Origin: Gammaproteobacteria bacterium | GTDB lineage: Bacteria; Pseudomonadota; Gammaproteobacteria; Pseudomonadales; Pseudohongiellaceae | Direction of reading: 5' to 3' | Assembly: GCA_041395725.1 (NCBI GenBank) | Contig: JAWKZW010000001.1 | Coordinates: forward strand, 4,222,501 to 4,286,500 | DNA length: 64,000 nt | Shown: one piece after another, positions 1 through 9,306 of the stretch | Position numbering within the stretch: position 1 is the stretch's first letter | Layout: each line of letters starts with the position of its first letter | Program-made: the position numbers and the translations under genes | Notes under the pieces: model-generated | Seen by the model: only the letters and a program-made list of their open reading frames with translations | The model's database searches: none | What the model was told of the DNA's origin: nothing

Positions 1-1049
1 AGACTTAGTTGAAAATCTCTGAGCCCCGTCATCCCCTCGGTCAGCAGGCCGTCCTTGTCCACCATATAAATCTGCGCCCTCGCCTCGGCATCGGAGAGCC
101 CCTCTTCCACCATGGCGCTGATTACCAGTTCGGCGATACCACTGCCCGCCGAGCCTGAGCCGACGAAGACGATCCGCTGATCCTTCAACGCGGCACCCTT
201 CTTCCGGCAGGCCGCCAGCAGTGTACCCAGCGTGACAGCGGCTGTGCCCTGAATGTCATCATTGAAACAGCACACCCGGTCACGGTGACGTTGCAGAATT
301 GGCATGGCGTTGGGCTGGGCGAAATCTTCGAACTGAATCAGCACACCAGGCCAGCGTTCCGTTACGGCATCGATAAATGAGTCAACAAAGCTATCATACT
401 CTTCCCGGCCGATCCGCGGGTGTCGCATCCCCATATAAAACGGGTCGTCCAGCAGCTTGCGATTATTGGTACCCACATCCAGTGCCACCGGCAAGGTGTA
501 CGCCGGACTGATACCGCCGATGGCAGTATAGACACTGAGCTTGCCGATGGTGATACCCATGCCACCAATGCCCTGGTCACCAAGGCCAAGAACTCGCTCA
601 CCGTCGGTAACGACTATGACCTTGACCTTGTCCTTGGTCACGCTACGCAATAAATCGTCCATGTACGCCCGCTCCTCGTAGGACACGAAGATGCCGCGGG
701 CACTGCGGTAGATATCAGAGAAATGCTCGCAGGCGTCGCCTACCGTAGGCGTATAAATAATGGGCAGCATTTCCACCAGATGTTCGGTGAGCAAGCGATA
801 AAACAGGGTTTCGTTGTTGTCCTGCACTGCGCGCAGATAGATATGCTTGTTGATGGGATCATCAAAGCTCCGATACTGCATGTAGGCGCGTTTCGTCTGT
901 TCTTCGATGGTCTCGTAACGGGGCGGCAACAGCCCAAGCAGGTTAAAGCTGCGACGTTCGGCTTCGGTGAAGGCCGACCCCTTGTTCAGCAGGGGCGTTT
1001 CCAGCAGAGAAGGCCCTGCATAGGAGATGTAAAGTGGCTTGCGAATCAA
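1..1049 (-). CDS. maeA: NAD-dependent malic enzyme, N-terminal part (cut by window edge)
   Basis: Oxidative decarboxylation of malate to pyruvate and CO2 with NAD+, a cytoplasmic anaplerotic/gluconeogenic step. The frame read on the minus strand opens with LIRKPLYISYAG and continues PLLNKGSAFTEAERR and NLLGLLPP, which closely match the N-terminus of E. coli MaeA as I remember it. Further along come the conserved malate/NAD-binding stretches. About 349 codons of an expected 560 or so lie in the window; the 3' end is off the left edge. I chose a TTG start at 1049 because an AAGGA ribosome-binding site sits about 9 bases upstream and no in-frame ATG precedes the conserved region. The next gene downstream on the same strand is out of view, and the exchanger gene upstream ends 25 bases away. 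Confidence 0.93.
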   Translation of the reverse strand, partial: MIRKPLYISYAGPSLLETPLLNKGSAFTEAERRSFNLLGLLPPRYETIEEQTKRAYMQYRSFDDPINKHIYLRAVQDNNETLFYRLLTEHLVEMLPIIYTPTVGDACEHFSDIYRSARGIFVSYEERAYMDDLLRSVTKDKVKVIVVTDGERVLGLGDQGIGGMGITIGKLSVYTAIGGISPAYTLPVALDVGTNNRKLLDDPFYMGMRHPRIGREEYDSFVDSFIDAVTERWPGVLIQFEDFAQPNAMPILQRHRDRVCCFNDDIQGTAAVTLGTLLAACRKKGAALKDQRIVFVGSGSAGSGIAELVISAMVEEGLSDAEARAQIYMVDKDGLLTEGMTGLRDFQLS

Positions 1050-1074
1050 GATTGATGTTCCTTCTGTACCGGGG

Positions 1075-2043
1075 TCAATTGAGTAGTCCGCGCTCCACCG
1101 TGAATAGCAAATACGCAACATAAAGACAGACAAACATGACCCCATGCCAGCGAAGAATGGAGTTGGTTCTGCTCACCGCCATTGCCACCAGAATCAGCGC
1201 GCTGGCGGCTGCAACAAGCATCAGGTCTGTGTTCGTTACCGCTTCGAACGGCAGCTCCTTGAATGACGCAGTAAAGCCCATCACCCAGAGGATATTAAAT
1301 ATATTGGAGCCCACCACATTGCCAACCGCGACGTCAGTATAGCCTCTGTAGGCGGCGACCGATGATGCAACAAGTTCCGGAGCAGAGGTTCCTATTGCCA
1401 CGATGGTAAGGCCGATCACAACATCGTCAACTCCGAGTCTCTGCGCTACGTTTACTGCACTTTCCACAACCAATTGGCCGCCTATATAGAGACCGATCAT
1501 CCCGACAGCAATATAGGAAATCTCTTTCGCTCTGGGGAGTATTTTTATATGGACCTCTTCCTGCAACAAGTCATCACCGTCAGAAGTCTTATAGATATAG
1601 AGCAGAAACAGTACGAAAAAGAAGATAAGTATTCCACCATCCAGGCGGCTGATACTCAGCTCCGGAACCGCGGAAAAAACGGCGGCATTGGCGAGAAACC
1701 CCAGCAACAGGGCTGCAGTCAGAGAAAACGGTATTTCAGATACGACGGTTGAATCCTTGACTGGCAAAGGCCTTATGACTGCTGCCAGACCCAGCACGAG
1801 GAGTACGTTGGCAATATTGCTCCCCACTATGTTCGAGATCGCGAAATCTGCATTGCCCTCCACCCCGGCATTGAAACTGACCAGCAGCTCCGGCAGCGAG
1901 GTGCCAAATGAAATCACGGTCAGTCCGATGATCAGTGTTGACAGGCCCAGCTTCTTCGCGAAAGATACCGAACCCGCCACCATCAGATCGGCGCATTTGA
2001 TGAGCAGGAGCAGCCCCAGGACCAAATAGATAAAATCCATCAT
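1075..2043 (-). CDS. Calcium/sodium antiporter (CaCA/YrbG family)
   Basis: Inner-membrane cation exchanger of 322 residues, the usual length for the bacterial YrbG branch of the Ca2+:cation antiporter superfamily. The two inverted alpha repeats are clear: FGTSLPEL near residue 47 with NIVGSNIANVLLVLG after it, and IGTSAPELVAS near residue 218 with NVVGSNIFNILWVMG after it. These acidic residues form the cation site in the family. About ten hydrophobic segments cover the length. The gene lies 25 bases upstream of the malic enzyme on the same strand, so the two may be co-transcribed, but no functional link is obvious. The exact ion specificity cannot be read from sequence. Confidence 0.93.
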   Translation of the reverse strand: MMDFIYLVLGLLLLIKCADLMVAGSVSFAKKLGLSTLIIGLTVISFGTSLPELLVSFNAGVEGNADFAISNIVGSNIANVLLVLGLAAVIRPLPVKDSTVVSEIPFSLTAALLLGFLANAAVFSAVPELSISRLDGGILIFFFVLFLLYIYKTSDGDDLLQEEVHIKILPRAKEISYIAVGMIGLYIGGQLVVESAVNVAQRLGVDDVVIGLTIVAIGTSAPELVASSVAAYRGYTDVAVGNVVGSNIFNILWVMGFTASFKELPFEAVTNTDLMLVAAASALILVAMAVSRTNSILRWHGVMFVCLYVAYLLFTVERGLLN

Positions 2044-2264
2044 TACTGATTCACAAGCCCGACTTTAAAAACGGAAGTGTACCTTCTGGCCATTGGATTA
2101 CCAATTCTCTGCCGGAGAAAGTTCCGATAAAACAATAACTCAAGCTGAAGCATTTAATGCCCGCCCCCTGACTTTAAGAAACTGAACAGTCGCCAGCCGA
2201 CGGCCAGTTTTCACTGCGATTGCGCTGCTCGTTAGAAGCCGGGTACTTTATAACCCCCTGAACA

Positions 2265-2894
2265 CTACAACCGCAGCACAGGGGCCAACGATAAAACCAA
2301 CAGCAATGCCATAACCCAGTTAAACAGACGCAGCCGTGCACTGCTGTTCAGCCAGCGCCTGATCTGCTGCCCAAGTACTGTCCAGGTGCTTATGCAGGGC
2401 AGATTCACCAGCCCGGAAACCAGTGCCACCAGCGCTACACCGGCCAGCGTGCGGGATGGATTGTAGACGCTCATGGCTGTCAGGGCCATGGCCCAGGCCT
2501 TGGGATTAACCCACTGGAACAGCACTGCCTGTAAAAAATTGATCGGTGTCCCTGCCCCCGACTCTATCCCGTCACTATCGGGTTGCACCGCCAGCCTGCC
2601 GTAGCGTACCGGCGCCGCCGTGGCGATTTTCCAGGCCAGAAAGAGCAGATAGACAACGCTCACTACCTGCAGGACTGTGTAGCTGACCGGGTAGCGATCA
2701 AACACCTGAGCAAGCCCGGCACCGACAATGAGTGACATCAGGGTAAAGCCGATGGCGACACCCAGCAGATGAGGGACGGTGCGAAGAAAACCGAAATTTG
2801 CTCCGGAAGCCATCAGCATGAGGTTGTTGGGGCCAGGTGTGATCGACGACACAAAGGCGAACAGCGCAAGGCCTGCAAGAAGTTCAACATTCAT
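2265..2894 (-). CDS. LysE/RhtB-family amino-acid exporter
   Basis: Predicted six-TM exporter of amino acids or their derivatives. The N-terminal family signature is present: FVSSITPGPNNLMLMASG about 15 residues after the chosen start, followed by GFLRTVPHLLGVAIGF and a second conserved part, NFLQAVLFQWVNPKAWAMAL. I start it at ATG 2894 (MNVELLAGLALF), where family members normally begin. The frame is open upstream to 2987, giving up to 31 extra residues that contain no family sequence. At 209 residues the length is typical. Single-gene unit; substrate unknown. Confidence 0.9.
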   Translation of the reverse strand: MNVELLAGLALFAFVSSITPGPNNLMLMASGANFGFLRTVPHLLGVAIGFTLMSLIVGAGLAQVFDRYPVSYTVLQVVSVVYLLFLAWKIATAAPVRYGRLAVQPDSDGIESGAGTPINFLQAVLFQWVNPKAWAMALTAMSVYNPSRTLAGVALVALVSGLVNLPCISTWTVLGQQIRRWLNSSARLRLFNWVMALLLVLSLAPVLRL

Positions 2895-3047
2895 CAGGGA
2901 GAGAATTAGACCGCTGGCTGGATGAAGCGCGATGATAGCAAATTTATTGACCTTTAGAGTCATCCGGCCGCCGCTATTCGACGACAACGTTTTCCGGAGA
3001 GTAACCGCTTGTCACGGTTGATTTTTCCCGCCGCGCTGCTACCCTCG

Positions 3048-3074
3048 GAACGGCTCTCTGTGTGAGAGCCGTTC
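3048..3074. other. Perfect 11-bp stem-loop between divergent genes
   Basis: GAACGGCTCTC and GAGAGCCGTTC flank a 5-base loop. It lies between the LysE-family gene (minus) and ydbH (plus). There is no T-run on either side, so it is not a standard terminator; it may be a regulatory hairpin in one of the two leaders. Confidence 0.5.
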
Positions 3075-3176
3075 ATTCCGCGGCTCGGGCCGCCTCTTCG
3101 ATCAGCCTTGGATTCAGTCTTGTAATAGTCGGGGCCAGCAGTCAGACTGCTGGCAAGCCCAGGTGAAATTCTTGTC

Positions 3177-5558
3177 GTGAAACGTCGCCATCTAACAGTT
3201 CTGCTTCTGATCCTGTTGCCATGCCTCCTGATCGGCTCGGTCCTGCTGGCTCCGGCCAGGGTGTTGACCCCGGTGGCCAATCTGCTGCTGGCCGGGACCG
3301 GCATCCATGTAGTGTCCCTGCAATCTGTCCGGCTGGGCTGGCAGGGAGCCGATGTGGCGGCGGTGACACTCAGCCTGCCGGGATATCAGACTGATCTCGA
3401 CGGGGTAAGCCTCACCTATCGGCCTGGCGAGCTGTTGCGCGGACGCATTCTCACGGTCCAGATCGATCGGATCGGGATAACCCCAACGGCGACGGAAGCG
3501 GCAAACGGTAATTCGGACCGGGTACTTGAGGAACAGCTGGCGCCTCTGTCCAGGTTACCTTTTGACCGCGCCGATGTCGGCGAGCTGCGCTTCCATGGCC
3601 GCAGGGAAATACGCGCCAGCGTTACCATGACCAGCGCCCCGCTGCTGTTGGAAGCCCGGCTGTCGCTACCAGACTTCGCTGCCTGGAATCTGGCCCTCAC
3701 CGTACAGGCCGCCAGTGCCAGGGAGTTCATCGGAATTGCCAGGCTCGACAGGAATACCGGGGAAACGCTCCAGTCCGACTTCACCGCGACTGTACTGAAC
3801 GACTCCCTGGCCCTGGAAGCTGAAACGGTATTGAATCCTGTCCCCCTGCTGTCCCTGCCTGGCATAGCCGGAAAACTGAACGGCCTGGCGATACTTTCAG
3901 AGGTACTCCAACTCAAGGGTGAATTACGGCTGCAGGATTTATCGAACCAGCCTTCACTTGCTGCCCTGACTGTATCCCTGGACTCGCCCGACTCTCTGTT
4001 GCAGGTTCGCTGGGAGGCGCCCGAGCTGGATGCACAGGCACGGATACACTTGCCACTGCAGGTTCGGGGCTCAGCCAGCTCCTTACTGGGAGACCTGTCC
4101 CTTGCTGCACAGGAGCTGCAAGGCGACCTGAGCATGAATAGCGGCGCAGCATCGATGCAGGGAGACATACATTTAGAACAGCTCTCCCTGCTCTGTGCCG
4201 ACCCGGGCAATTGTAATCTGGCAGTTGACTCAAGCCTGGCTGCGCAGCGCTGGAACGCGGGTTCGATCACCGGCAGTGACGCGGTATTGAGCGGCGCGAT
4301 CGCCGTCGATTACAGCGGCGAGACGGCACAACTGCATTCTCCCCTGGTGACTCTCAGCCTGCCTGAAATCCAGCTGGCTGAGCAGCGCGCGGCAGCCGCT
4401 TTTGATCTCAGCGAGCTGGCCCTCCAGCTGGCAACAACCCCCGCTCTGCGCTTCAACCTTGTCAGCACCCGCCTCGAACCCGGCATCACCAACCTGACGC
4501 TGACAAACCCGCAGGTCGCCGGTCAGATCCAGCTCAACGCCGGGACGCTGTCGGCCGGGCTGAACTTCAGCCTGGACAATCGCCTGCAGGCCATCCTGGC
4601 GATCGACCAGAACCTGGGCAACGAGGGCCTGGGAGCCGGCAGCGCCGCATTGACATTGCAGGAGTACGTTTTCACAGACAGCTTCAATCTCGCGAGCCTG
4701 GTCTCCTATGGGGATTTGAACACGGATCTGGTAGCAGGCAGTCTCAGCGGCGAGGCAACCCTGCAGTGGCAGCCAGGCGGCGCCGGCCTGTGGCAGCTGA
4801 GCGGCCCCCTGACCCTGCGTCTGGACGCCCTGTCCGGCACGGTCGCGAACAACTTTTTTGTAGGCCTGAACACCGAATTGCACGCCCGCTTCGGCACCGG
4901 GCCAACGCTGTACACCGATGCGCTGCAGGAGGCCAGTCTTGCCACTCTGGACGTAGGCCTGCCCCTGAACCGCATCGACTGGCGCTATGGCTTCGACACG
5001 GGCGCCGGACTGGTCACCGTGCAGCAGGCCCATACTGAACTGCTAGGCGGCAGTCTGGAGATAGCCGAGCTGCAGTACGACACCAATGCCGAACAGAATC
5101 GTCTCGACATTGCCCTGGTTGAACTCGACCTGGCCACTATCGTGGCGCTTGCCAACTACCCCAACCTGCAGGTCAGCGGCACCATCAGCGGTTACATGCC
5201 GCTGTTGCTGGGCCCTGCCGGCGTTACCATCGACCGCGGCCTGATCAGCGCGCTGAATCCGGGCGGCAGTATACGTTACACGGCAGCTAACCCGACCAGC
5301 AGCAACGCAACCATGCAACTCATCAACGAGGCCCTGTCGAACTACCAATTTGAACATTTCGATGCCGAGCTCAACTACAGCGAAACCGGTAACATGGAGG
5401 TTGCTGTCAGTCTGCAGGGGATGAACCCTGAACTGGAGGGCGGACGGCGCATCAATGTCAATATCAATATCAGCGATAACATCCCAGCCCTGCTCCGATC
5501 CCTCCAGGCCAGCCGCGCAATCACCGAACGTCTGGAACAGCGACTGAATAGGCAGTAG
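3177..5558 (+). CDS. ydbH: YdbH-like AsmA-family inner-membrane/periplasmic protein
   Basis: 793-residue protein with one N-terminal membrane anchor (residues about 7-27, LTVLLLILLPCLLIGSVLL) and a long periplasmic beta-rich part, the layout of AsmA-like bridge proteins that move phospholipid between inner and outer membrane. The C-terminal region (about residues 640-790, with a glycine-rich I-x-Y turn and NINISDNIPALL) fits the YdbH family. The identification rests mainly on context: it is followed by ynbE and ydbL in the same order as in E. coli. The start is a GTG at 3177. Sequence alone gives family-level, not residue-level, function. Confidence 0.85.
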   Translation: MKRRHLTVLLLILLPCLLIGSVLLAPARVLTPVANLLLAGTGIHVVSLQSVRLGWQGADVAAVTLSLPGYQTDLDGVSLTYRPGELLRGRILTVQIDRIGITPTATEAANGNSDRVLEEQLAPLSRLPFDRADVGELRFHGRREIRASVTMTSAPLLLEARLSLPDFAAWNLALTVQAASAREFIGIARLDRNTGETLQSDFTATVLNDSLALEAETVLNPVPLLSLPGIAGKLNGLAILSEVLQLKGELRLQDLSNQPSLAALTVSLDSPDSLLQVRWEAPELDAQARIHLPLQVRGSASSLLGDLSLAAQELQGDLSMNSGAASMQGDIHLEQLSLLCADPGNCNLAVDSSLAAQRWNAGSITGSDAVLSGAIAVDYSGETAQLHSPLVTLSLPEIQLAEQRAAAAFDLSELALQLATTPALRFNLVSTRLEPGITNLTLTNPQVAGQIQLNAGTLSAGLNFSLDNRLQAILAIDQNLGNEGLGAGSAALTLQEYVFTDSFNLASLVSYGDLNTDLVAGSLSGEATLQWQPGGAGLWQLSGPLTLRLDALSGTVANNFFVGLNTELHARFGTGPTLYTDALQEASLATLDVGLPLNRIDWRYGFDTGAGLVTVQQAHTELLGGSLEIAELQYDTNAEQNRLDIALVELDLATIVALANYPNLQVSGTISGYMPLLLGPAGVTIDRGLISALNPGGSIRYTAANPTSSNATMQLINEALSNYQFEHFDAELNYSETGNMEVAVSLQGMNPELEGGRRINVNINISDNIPALLRSLQASRAITERLEQRLNRQ

Positions 5559-5643
5559 ACTCGACGGTGCACGGGTGGCGACCTGCAATTAAGCCAGGGT
5601 TAATGTGCACCGGGTAACATAAAGCCCATGGATAGAGGATAAG

Positions 5644-5856
5644 ATGCCCATGAACGAGTTTATCGCGCGCAGCGCGCTGCTGCTCCTGTTACCAACTTCA
5701 CTGCTGCTGGTCGCTTCCTGCACCCCCACCGTCAGAGTGGCGGCTCCGGAAGAGCCCATCACCATTAATCTCAACGTGCGCATTCAGCACGACATCCGGG
5801 TCCGGGTGGAAGAAGAGCTGGATGATATCTTCAGCGAAGACAGCAACCTGTTTTAG
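5644..5856 (+). CDS. ynbE: YnbE-like lipoprotein
   Basis: 70-residue lipoprotein. A hydrophobic stretch precedes a lipobox-like LLVASC, with acylated cysteine near residue 25, and the mature part reads TPTVRVAAPEEPITINLNV, close to E. coli YnbE as I recall it. YnbE is known to work with YdbH in outer-membrane lipid homeostasis and probably forms an outer-membrane docking multimer. It sits 85 bases after ydbH and 10 bases before ydbL. ATG 5644 and ATG 5650 are both possible starts. Confidence 0.9.
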   Translation: MPMNEFIARSALLLLLPTSLLLVASCTPTVRVAAPEEPITINLNVRIQHDIRVRVEEELDDIFSEDSNLF

Positions 5857-5866
5857 GAGACTCACC

Positions 5867-6211
5867 ATGATCCGTTACATGCCACATGTGCCACGCCTGC
5901 TGGGAATACTGTTACTGCTGCTGGTAACCCACAGCGCTTACGCCCAGACCTTGCAGGAAGCGAAGCAACAGGGGCTTGTCGGGGAACAGCGCGACGGTTA
6001 TGTGGGGCTGGTGCAGAGCGATGTTCCCGCTGGGGTGCGGGCACTGGTGCAACAGGTCAACGAGGAGCGTCGGCGTCGCTACGAGCAGATCGCCCAGGAG
6101 AACGGCATCACCCTGGCACAGGTGACCGCGGTAGCCTACGAGCGGGCTGTGGAGGCTACCCAGCGTGGCCACTACATCCAGTTGCCCAACGGCCAGTGGG
6201 TGCGCAAGTAA
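5867..6211 (+). CDS. ydbL: YdbL-like periplasmic protein (DUF1318)
   Basis: 114-residue secreted protein, last gene of the ydbH-ynbE-ydbL operon. A cleavable signal peptide (LLGILLLLLVTHSAYA, cut before QTL) is followed by the DUF1318 core: QGLVGEQRDGYVGLV, then a basic helix with NEERRRRYEQIA and a C-terminal G.WVRK. In E. coli YdbL modulates the YdbH-YnbE bridge. I use ATG 5867, which has a TAGGAGA ribosome-binding site 6 bases upstream that overlaps the ynbE stop; the frame is open to 5822 but without signal-peptide character. Confidence 0.9.
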   Translation: MIRYMPHVPRLLGILLLLLVTHSAYAQTLQEAKQQGLVGEQRDGYVGLVQSDVPAGVRALVQQVNEERRRRYEQIAQENGITLAQVTAVAYERAVEATQRGHYIQLPNGQWVRK

Positions 6212-6224
6212 CTGCTTCGAACGA

Positions 6225-6243
6225 GGCCAGCTTGAGACTGGCC
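6225..6243. terminator. Hairpin after the ydbH-ynbE-ydbL operon
   Basis: GGCCAG and CTGGCC separated by 7 bases, 13 bases after the ydbL stop. It has no U-run, so it may slow transcription or stabilise the mRNA 3' end rather than terminate strongly. Confidence 0.35.
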
Positions 6244-6437
6244 CAGCCCACCTGCCCCAGATCGTCCGGTATCCTGGCAGGCCTTAAACAACGAAATAAG
6301 CATGAGCAAATAATAGCGAACAGAAGAAAAAGGTGGCTGCTCTGATCGCCGGTCTGGACAAGCTGCCCGCGGAAAGATACTTTCCTCTGATATTGCCAAT
6401 AACAATAACCCCTTAGCCGACAACCGAAAGTTATCCT

Positions 6438-8405
6438 ATGAAACAACACACGAATCCGCGCACTGTTTTTGCAGGCCTGTTAATTACTCTGTTACTTCCT
6501 TCTGCCGTTCCAGCCCAACAGGGTGTCAGTGATGGACAATGGCCCAGCTATGCGGGAGATGCCGGCTCCACCAAATACGCGGCACTGGAGCAGATAAACG
6601 CGGACAACTTCTCGACCCTGGAAACAGCCTGGCGCTGGCGCTCCATCGACGGCGATCTTGACCTTGAGGCCCTGCTGGAAGTCAATTCCGGCATCCGCAT
6701 CAATAATTTACAGGGCACTCCCCTCATGATAGATGGTCGCCTTTACATGATTACCGCCCTGGGCCTGGTTGCCGCCATCGACGCACGCAGCGGCGAAACC
6801 CTCTGGAGTTACAACCCCCAGTCCTACCTGGCGGGACCGACCATGAGCCCCATCAGCTACCACGCCCGTGGCGTAGCCTACTGGGAACAGGGTGAAACAC
6901 GTCGCGTGCTGGTCAGCACCCAGGATGCCTTCGTCCTGGCCCTCGATGCCGACACCGGCATTCCCGATCCGGCATTCGCGAACGGCCGCATCGATCTGAC
7001 GGTCGGCATCCCGCGCGCCGAGCGCAACGTGCTGGACTGGCGCGGCGGTCAGCCATTGGCGGTGGTCTCGCCGCCCATCGTTGTGGGCGACATCCTGATT
7101 ACGTCACAGATCACCTCCAACCGCCCCCGCTTCAAGGAACGACCACCCTTGTGGATTCGTGGCTGGCATCTCCCCAGTGGCGAACTGGCCTGGGTGTTCC
7201 ATACTATCCCCCAGGCCGGCGAATTTGGCGTGGCGACCTGGGAGCAGGACTCCTGGCGTACTGCGGGCAATGCCGGGGTCTGGACCATGATGAGTGCCGA
7301 TCCGGAGCTGGGCTACGTCTACTTGCCGATCGAAGCCGCAACGGATGATTTTTATGGCGGTCACCGTCCGGGTGACAACCTCTTCAGCCAGAGCCTGGTC
7401 GCACTGGATGCCCGCACGGGCGAAAGAGTCTGGCACTATCAGATGGTGCACCATGGTATCTGGGACTACGATCCACCTGCGGCGCCCAATCTCATCGACG
7501 TGGTGATAGATGGCAGGCCGGTCAAAGCGGTCGCGCAGGTTACCAAACAGGGTTTTGTGTTCGCCTTTGACCGGGTAACCGGGGAGCCTCTCTGGCCCAT
7601 CGAGGAGCGCCCTGTACCTCCAGCGATACTTCCCGGTGAAGTCGCATCCCCTACCCAGCCATTCCCGACCCGCCCCCCTGCGTTCACGCGTCAGGGCCTG
7701 ACGGTGGACGACCTGATCGACTTTACCCCGGCGCTGCGGGCAGAGGCTGAAGAAATTCTGCAGAACTACACCTACGGCCCCTTGTTTACTCCACCATCCC
7801 TGACTGAGCCAGGGGGCAATCGAGGCACTATTCTGCGCCCCGGTACAGGCGGAGGCGCAAACTGGAGTGGTGCCGGTGTCGACCCGGAAACCGGCCTGCT
7901 GTACATCCCTTCCAGTGACGGCCTTACCGTGCCCCTGATGTCGCAGCTCAGCCCTGATCAGGCCAACATCGCTTACGTACGGATATCTCTCGGGGGAATT
8001 CGCGGCCCCCAGGGTCTGCCTTTCCTTAAGCCCCCCTACTCAACCATCACCGCGGTTGATATGAACACTGGCGAAATTGCCTGGCAGACGCCAAATGGCG
8101 CAGGCGATGCAGATGTAGAGAACCACCCCGCGTTACAGGGCGTGGATCTGCCGCCTTTGGGCGGCGGTGGCCGCCACCCGGTCCTCGTGACCAGCAGCCT
8201 GTTGATTCATGCGCAGGACCGCGACGGCGGCTTTGTACTGCTGGCCCGTGACAAGGCCACCGGCGAGGAATTGGCTATGGTGGATCTGCCAGCCAGGCCA
8301 CGGGGGGCACCGATGACTTATATGCTGGAGGGTCGCCAGCACATTGGCATCAGCATTGCCAGCGAACCGGTGCCGGAATTTCTGGTTCTGGCGTTACCGG
8401 AATGA
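6438..8405 (+). CDS. Periplasmic PQQ-dependent dehydrogenase
   Basis: 655-residue quinoprotein of the glucose/alcohol dehydrogenase superfamily. A signal peptide (residues 1-26, ending AVPA-QQ) sends it to the periplasm. The mature chain opens WPSYAGDAGSTKYAALEQI, the classic first propeller blade, and has repeated tryptophan-docking motifs such as LDARTGERVWHYQMVHHG and DMNTGEIAWQTPNG. No CxxCH motif is present, so it has no haem domain and must pass electrons to a separate acceptor or to quinone. Substrate is unclear. The CIA30-like gene follows 52 bases downstream and a GMC oxidoreductase lies beyond; no PQQ biosynthesis genes are in the window. Confidence 0.9.
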   Translation: MKQHTNPRTVFAGLLITLLLPSAVPAQQGVSDGQWPSYAGDAGSTKYAALEQINADNFSTLETAWRWRSIDGDLDLEALLEVNSGIRINNLQGTPLMIDGRLYMITALGLVAAIDARSGETLWSYNPQSYLAGPTMSPISYHARGVAYWEQGETRRVLVSTQDAFVLALDADTGIPDPAFANGRIDLTVGIPRAERNVLDWRGGQPLAVVSPPIVVGDILITSQITSNRPRFKERPPLWIRGWHLPSGELAWVFHTIPQAGEFGVATWEQDSWRTAGNAGVWTMMSADPELGYVYLPIEAATDDFYGGHRPGDNLFSQSLVALDARTGERVWHYQMVHHGIWDYDPPAAPNLIDVVIDGRPVKAVAQVTKQGFVFAFDRVTGEPLWPIEERPVPPAILPGEVASPTQPFPTRPPAFTRQGLTVDDLIDFTPALRAEAEEILQNYTYGPLFTPPSLTEPGGNRGTILRPGTGGGANWSGAGVDPETGLLYIPSSDGLTVPLMSQLSPDQANIAYVRISLGGIRGPQGLPFLKPPYSTITAVDMNTGEIAWQTPNGAGDADVENHPALQGVDLPPLGGGGRHPVLVTSSLLIHAQDRDGGFVLLARDKATGEELAMVDLPARPRGAPMTYMLEGRQHIGISIASEPVPEFLVLALPE

Positions 8406-8457
8406 AGTTCCAGTGAACGTTTACTGAACCGCTGGCAACGCCTTGGAGTCTGATGCT

Positions 8458-8973
8458 ATGAACGCGTTGCTGCTAACCAGTTTTAATTCAGATAGTCCAG
8501 ATCTAGGCTGGTACGTGCAGAATGACAGCGTCATGGGAGGGAGGAGCCAGGGTGAGTTCCATTCAGCTTCGGGGCAGCTGATATTTTCCGGCAACACCAA
8601 CACGAACGGCGGCGGCTTCAGCGCCATCCGTACACAACCTTTGAAACTGGATTTGTCAGGTTTTGCCGGAATAAGAGTAAAAGTTAAGGGTGATGGACGT
8701 CGTTACAGCTGGCAATTAAAAACGGACGCTACCTGGCGTGGACACCAAATCAATTACTGGGCTGATTTCGACACTGTGCCTGATGAAACGAAGGTAGTTG
8801 ACATTCCATTCTCGAATTTTTCCCCTCAGTTTCGGGGCCTCAGGCTCGATGGCCCCGAGCTCGATACCAGTCAGATTTCTGAATTCGGCCTGTACATTTA
8901 CGATAAAAAAGATGGCCCTTTTGAACTAAGCTTAATAAGTGTTGCGGCGTATACCGATAACAGGCGGCCATAA
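8458..8973 (+). CDS. CIA30-family (NADH dehydrogenase intermediate-associated protein 30) protein
   Basis: 171-residue single-domain protein with the CIA30 jelly-roll signature: WYVQNDSVMGGRSQGEF near the start, then GGGFSAIRT, a central GIRVKVKGDGRRYSWQLK, and SEFGLYIYDKKDGPFELSL at the end. In bacteria these proteins are unrelated to complex I assembly as far as is known and resemble carbohydrate-binding folds. No signal peptide is evident. I prefer ATG 8458 (MNALLLTSF) over 8443. It follows the PQQ dehydrogenase closely on the same strand. Confidence 0.85.
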   Translation: MNALLLTSFNSDSPDLGWYVQNDSVMGGRSQGEFHSASGQLIFSGNTNTNGGGFSAIRTQPLKLDLSGFAGIRVKVKGDGRRYSWQLKTDATWRGHQINYWADFDTVPDETKVVDIPFSNFSPQFRGLRLDGPELDTSQISEFGLYIYDKKDGPFELSLISVAAYTDNRRP

Positions 8974-9044
8974 CTGGCTCTGTTATGAATAATTGAGAGA
9001 GAATCTTCTCCACCCGCCGTGTGTTCAGGCTTATTTGAACAGGC

Positions 9045-9068
9045 GCTTCTGCTCCTGGCCGCAATCAG
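9045..9068. repeat. Degenerate stem-loop repeat, copy 0
   Basis: CTTCTGCTCCTGGCCGCAATC matches the core of the repeat found in the gaps between 16.2 and 28.2 kb (see the other copies). It lies in the 333-base gap between the CIA30-like gene and the GMC oxidoreductase. Confidence 0.55.
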
Positions 9069-9152
9069 TATTGAGATAGAAGAGAGAGCAGGTTCCTCAA
9101 GCTTTGAAGAGATATGCTGGAAAGGGCTTACATCTGACAACTCAGAAGAGTC

Positions 9153-9305
9153 CGGTTGGGATTGCGGCTTATTGATAACGGGTACAGAGTTAGTTTTTCA
9201 CACGATGTTTATGGTACGAGTGGTCCGGTTGCGTCATTGCTGATCAGGTGGTCACGTCAGAATCAAAAAGTGCTGAGTAATCTGGAAGTTTTCGACGAGC
9301 CGTAA
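9153..9305 (+). pseudogene. Possible C-terminal gene remnant
   Basis: In the gap 8974-9306 one frame reads 50 codons without a start and ends in TAA just before the GMC gene: RLIDNGYRVSFSHDVYGTSG followed by VASLLIRWSRQNQKVL. It looks protein-like and the GYRVSFSHDV stretch vaguely recalls metal-dependent amidohydrolases. I cannot assign a family, and it could be chance. Confidence 0.22.
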
Positions 9306-9306
9306 T

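Noticed and set aside
3416..5588. Long minus-strand open frames opposite ydbH (3416-4270, 4230-5033, 5043-5588)
   Set aside because: They lie wholly antisense to a gene with clear family context, show serine/arginine- or glutamine-rich composition typical of shadow frames, and have no motif.
9019..9243. 74-codon plus-strand frame between the CIA30-like and GMC genes
   Set aside because: Starts before and runs through repeat copy 0, no ribosome-binding site, no family resemblance; another frame in the gap looks more protein-like.
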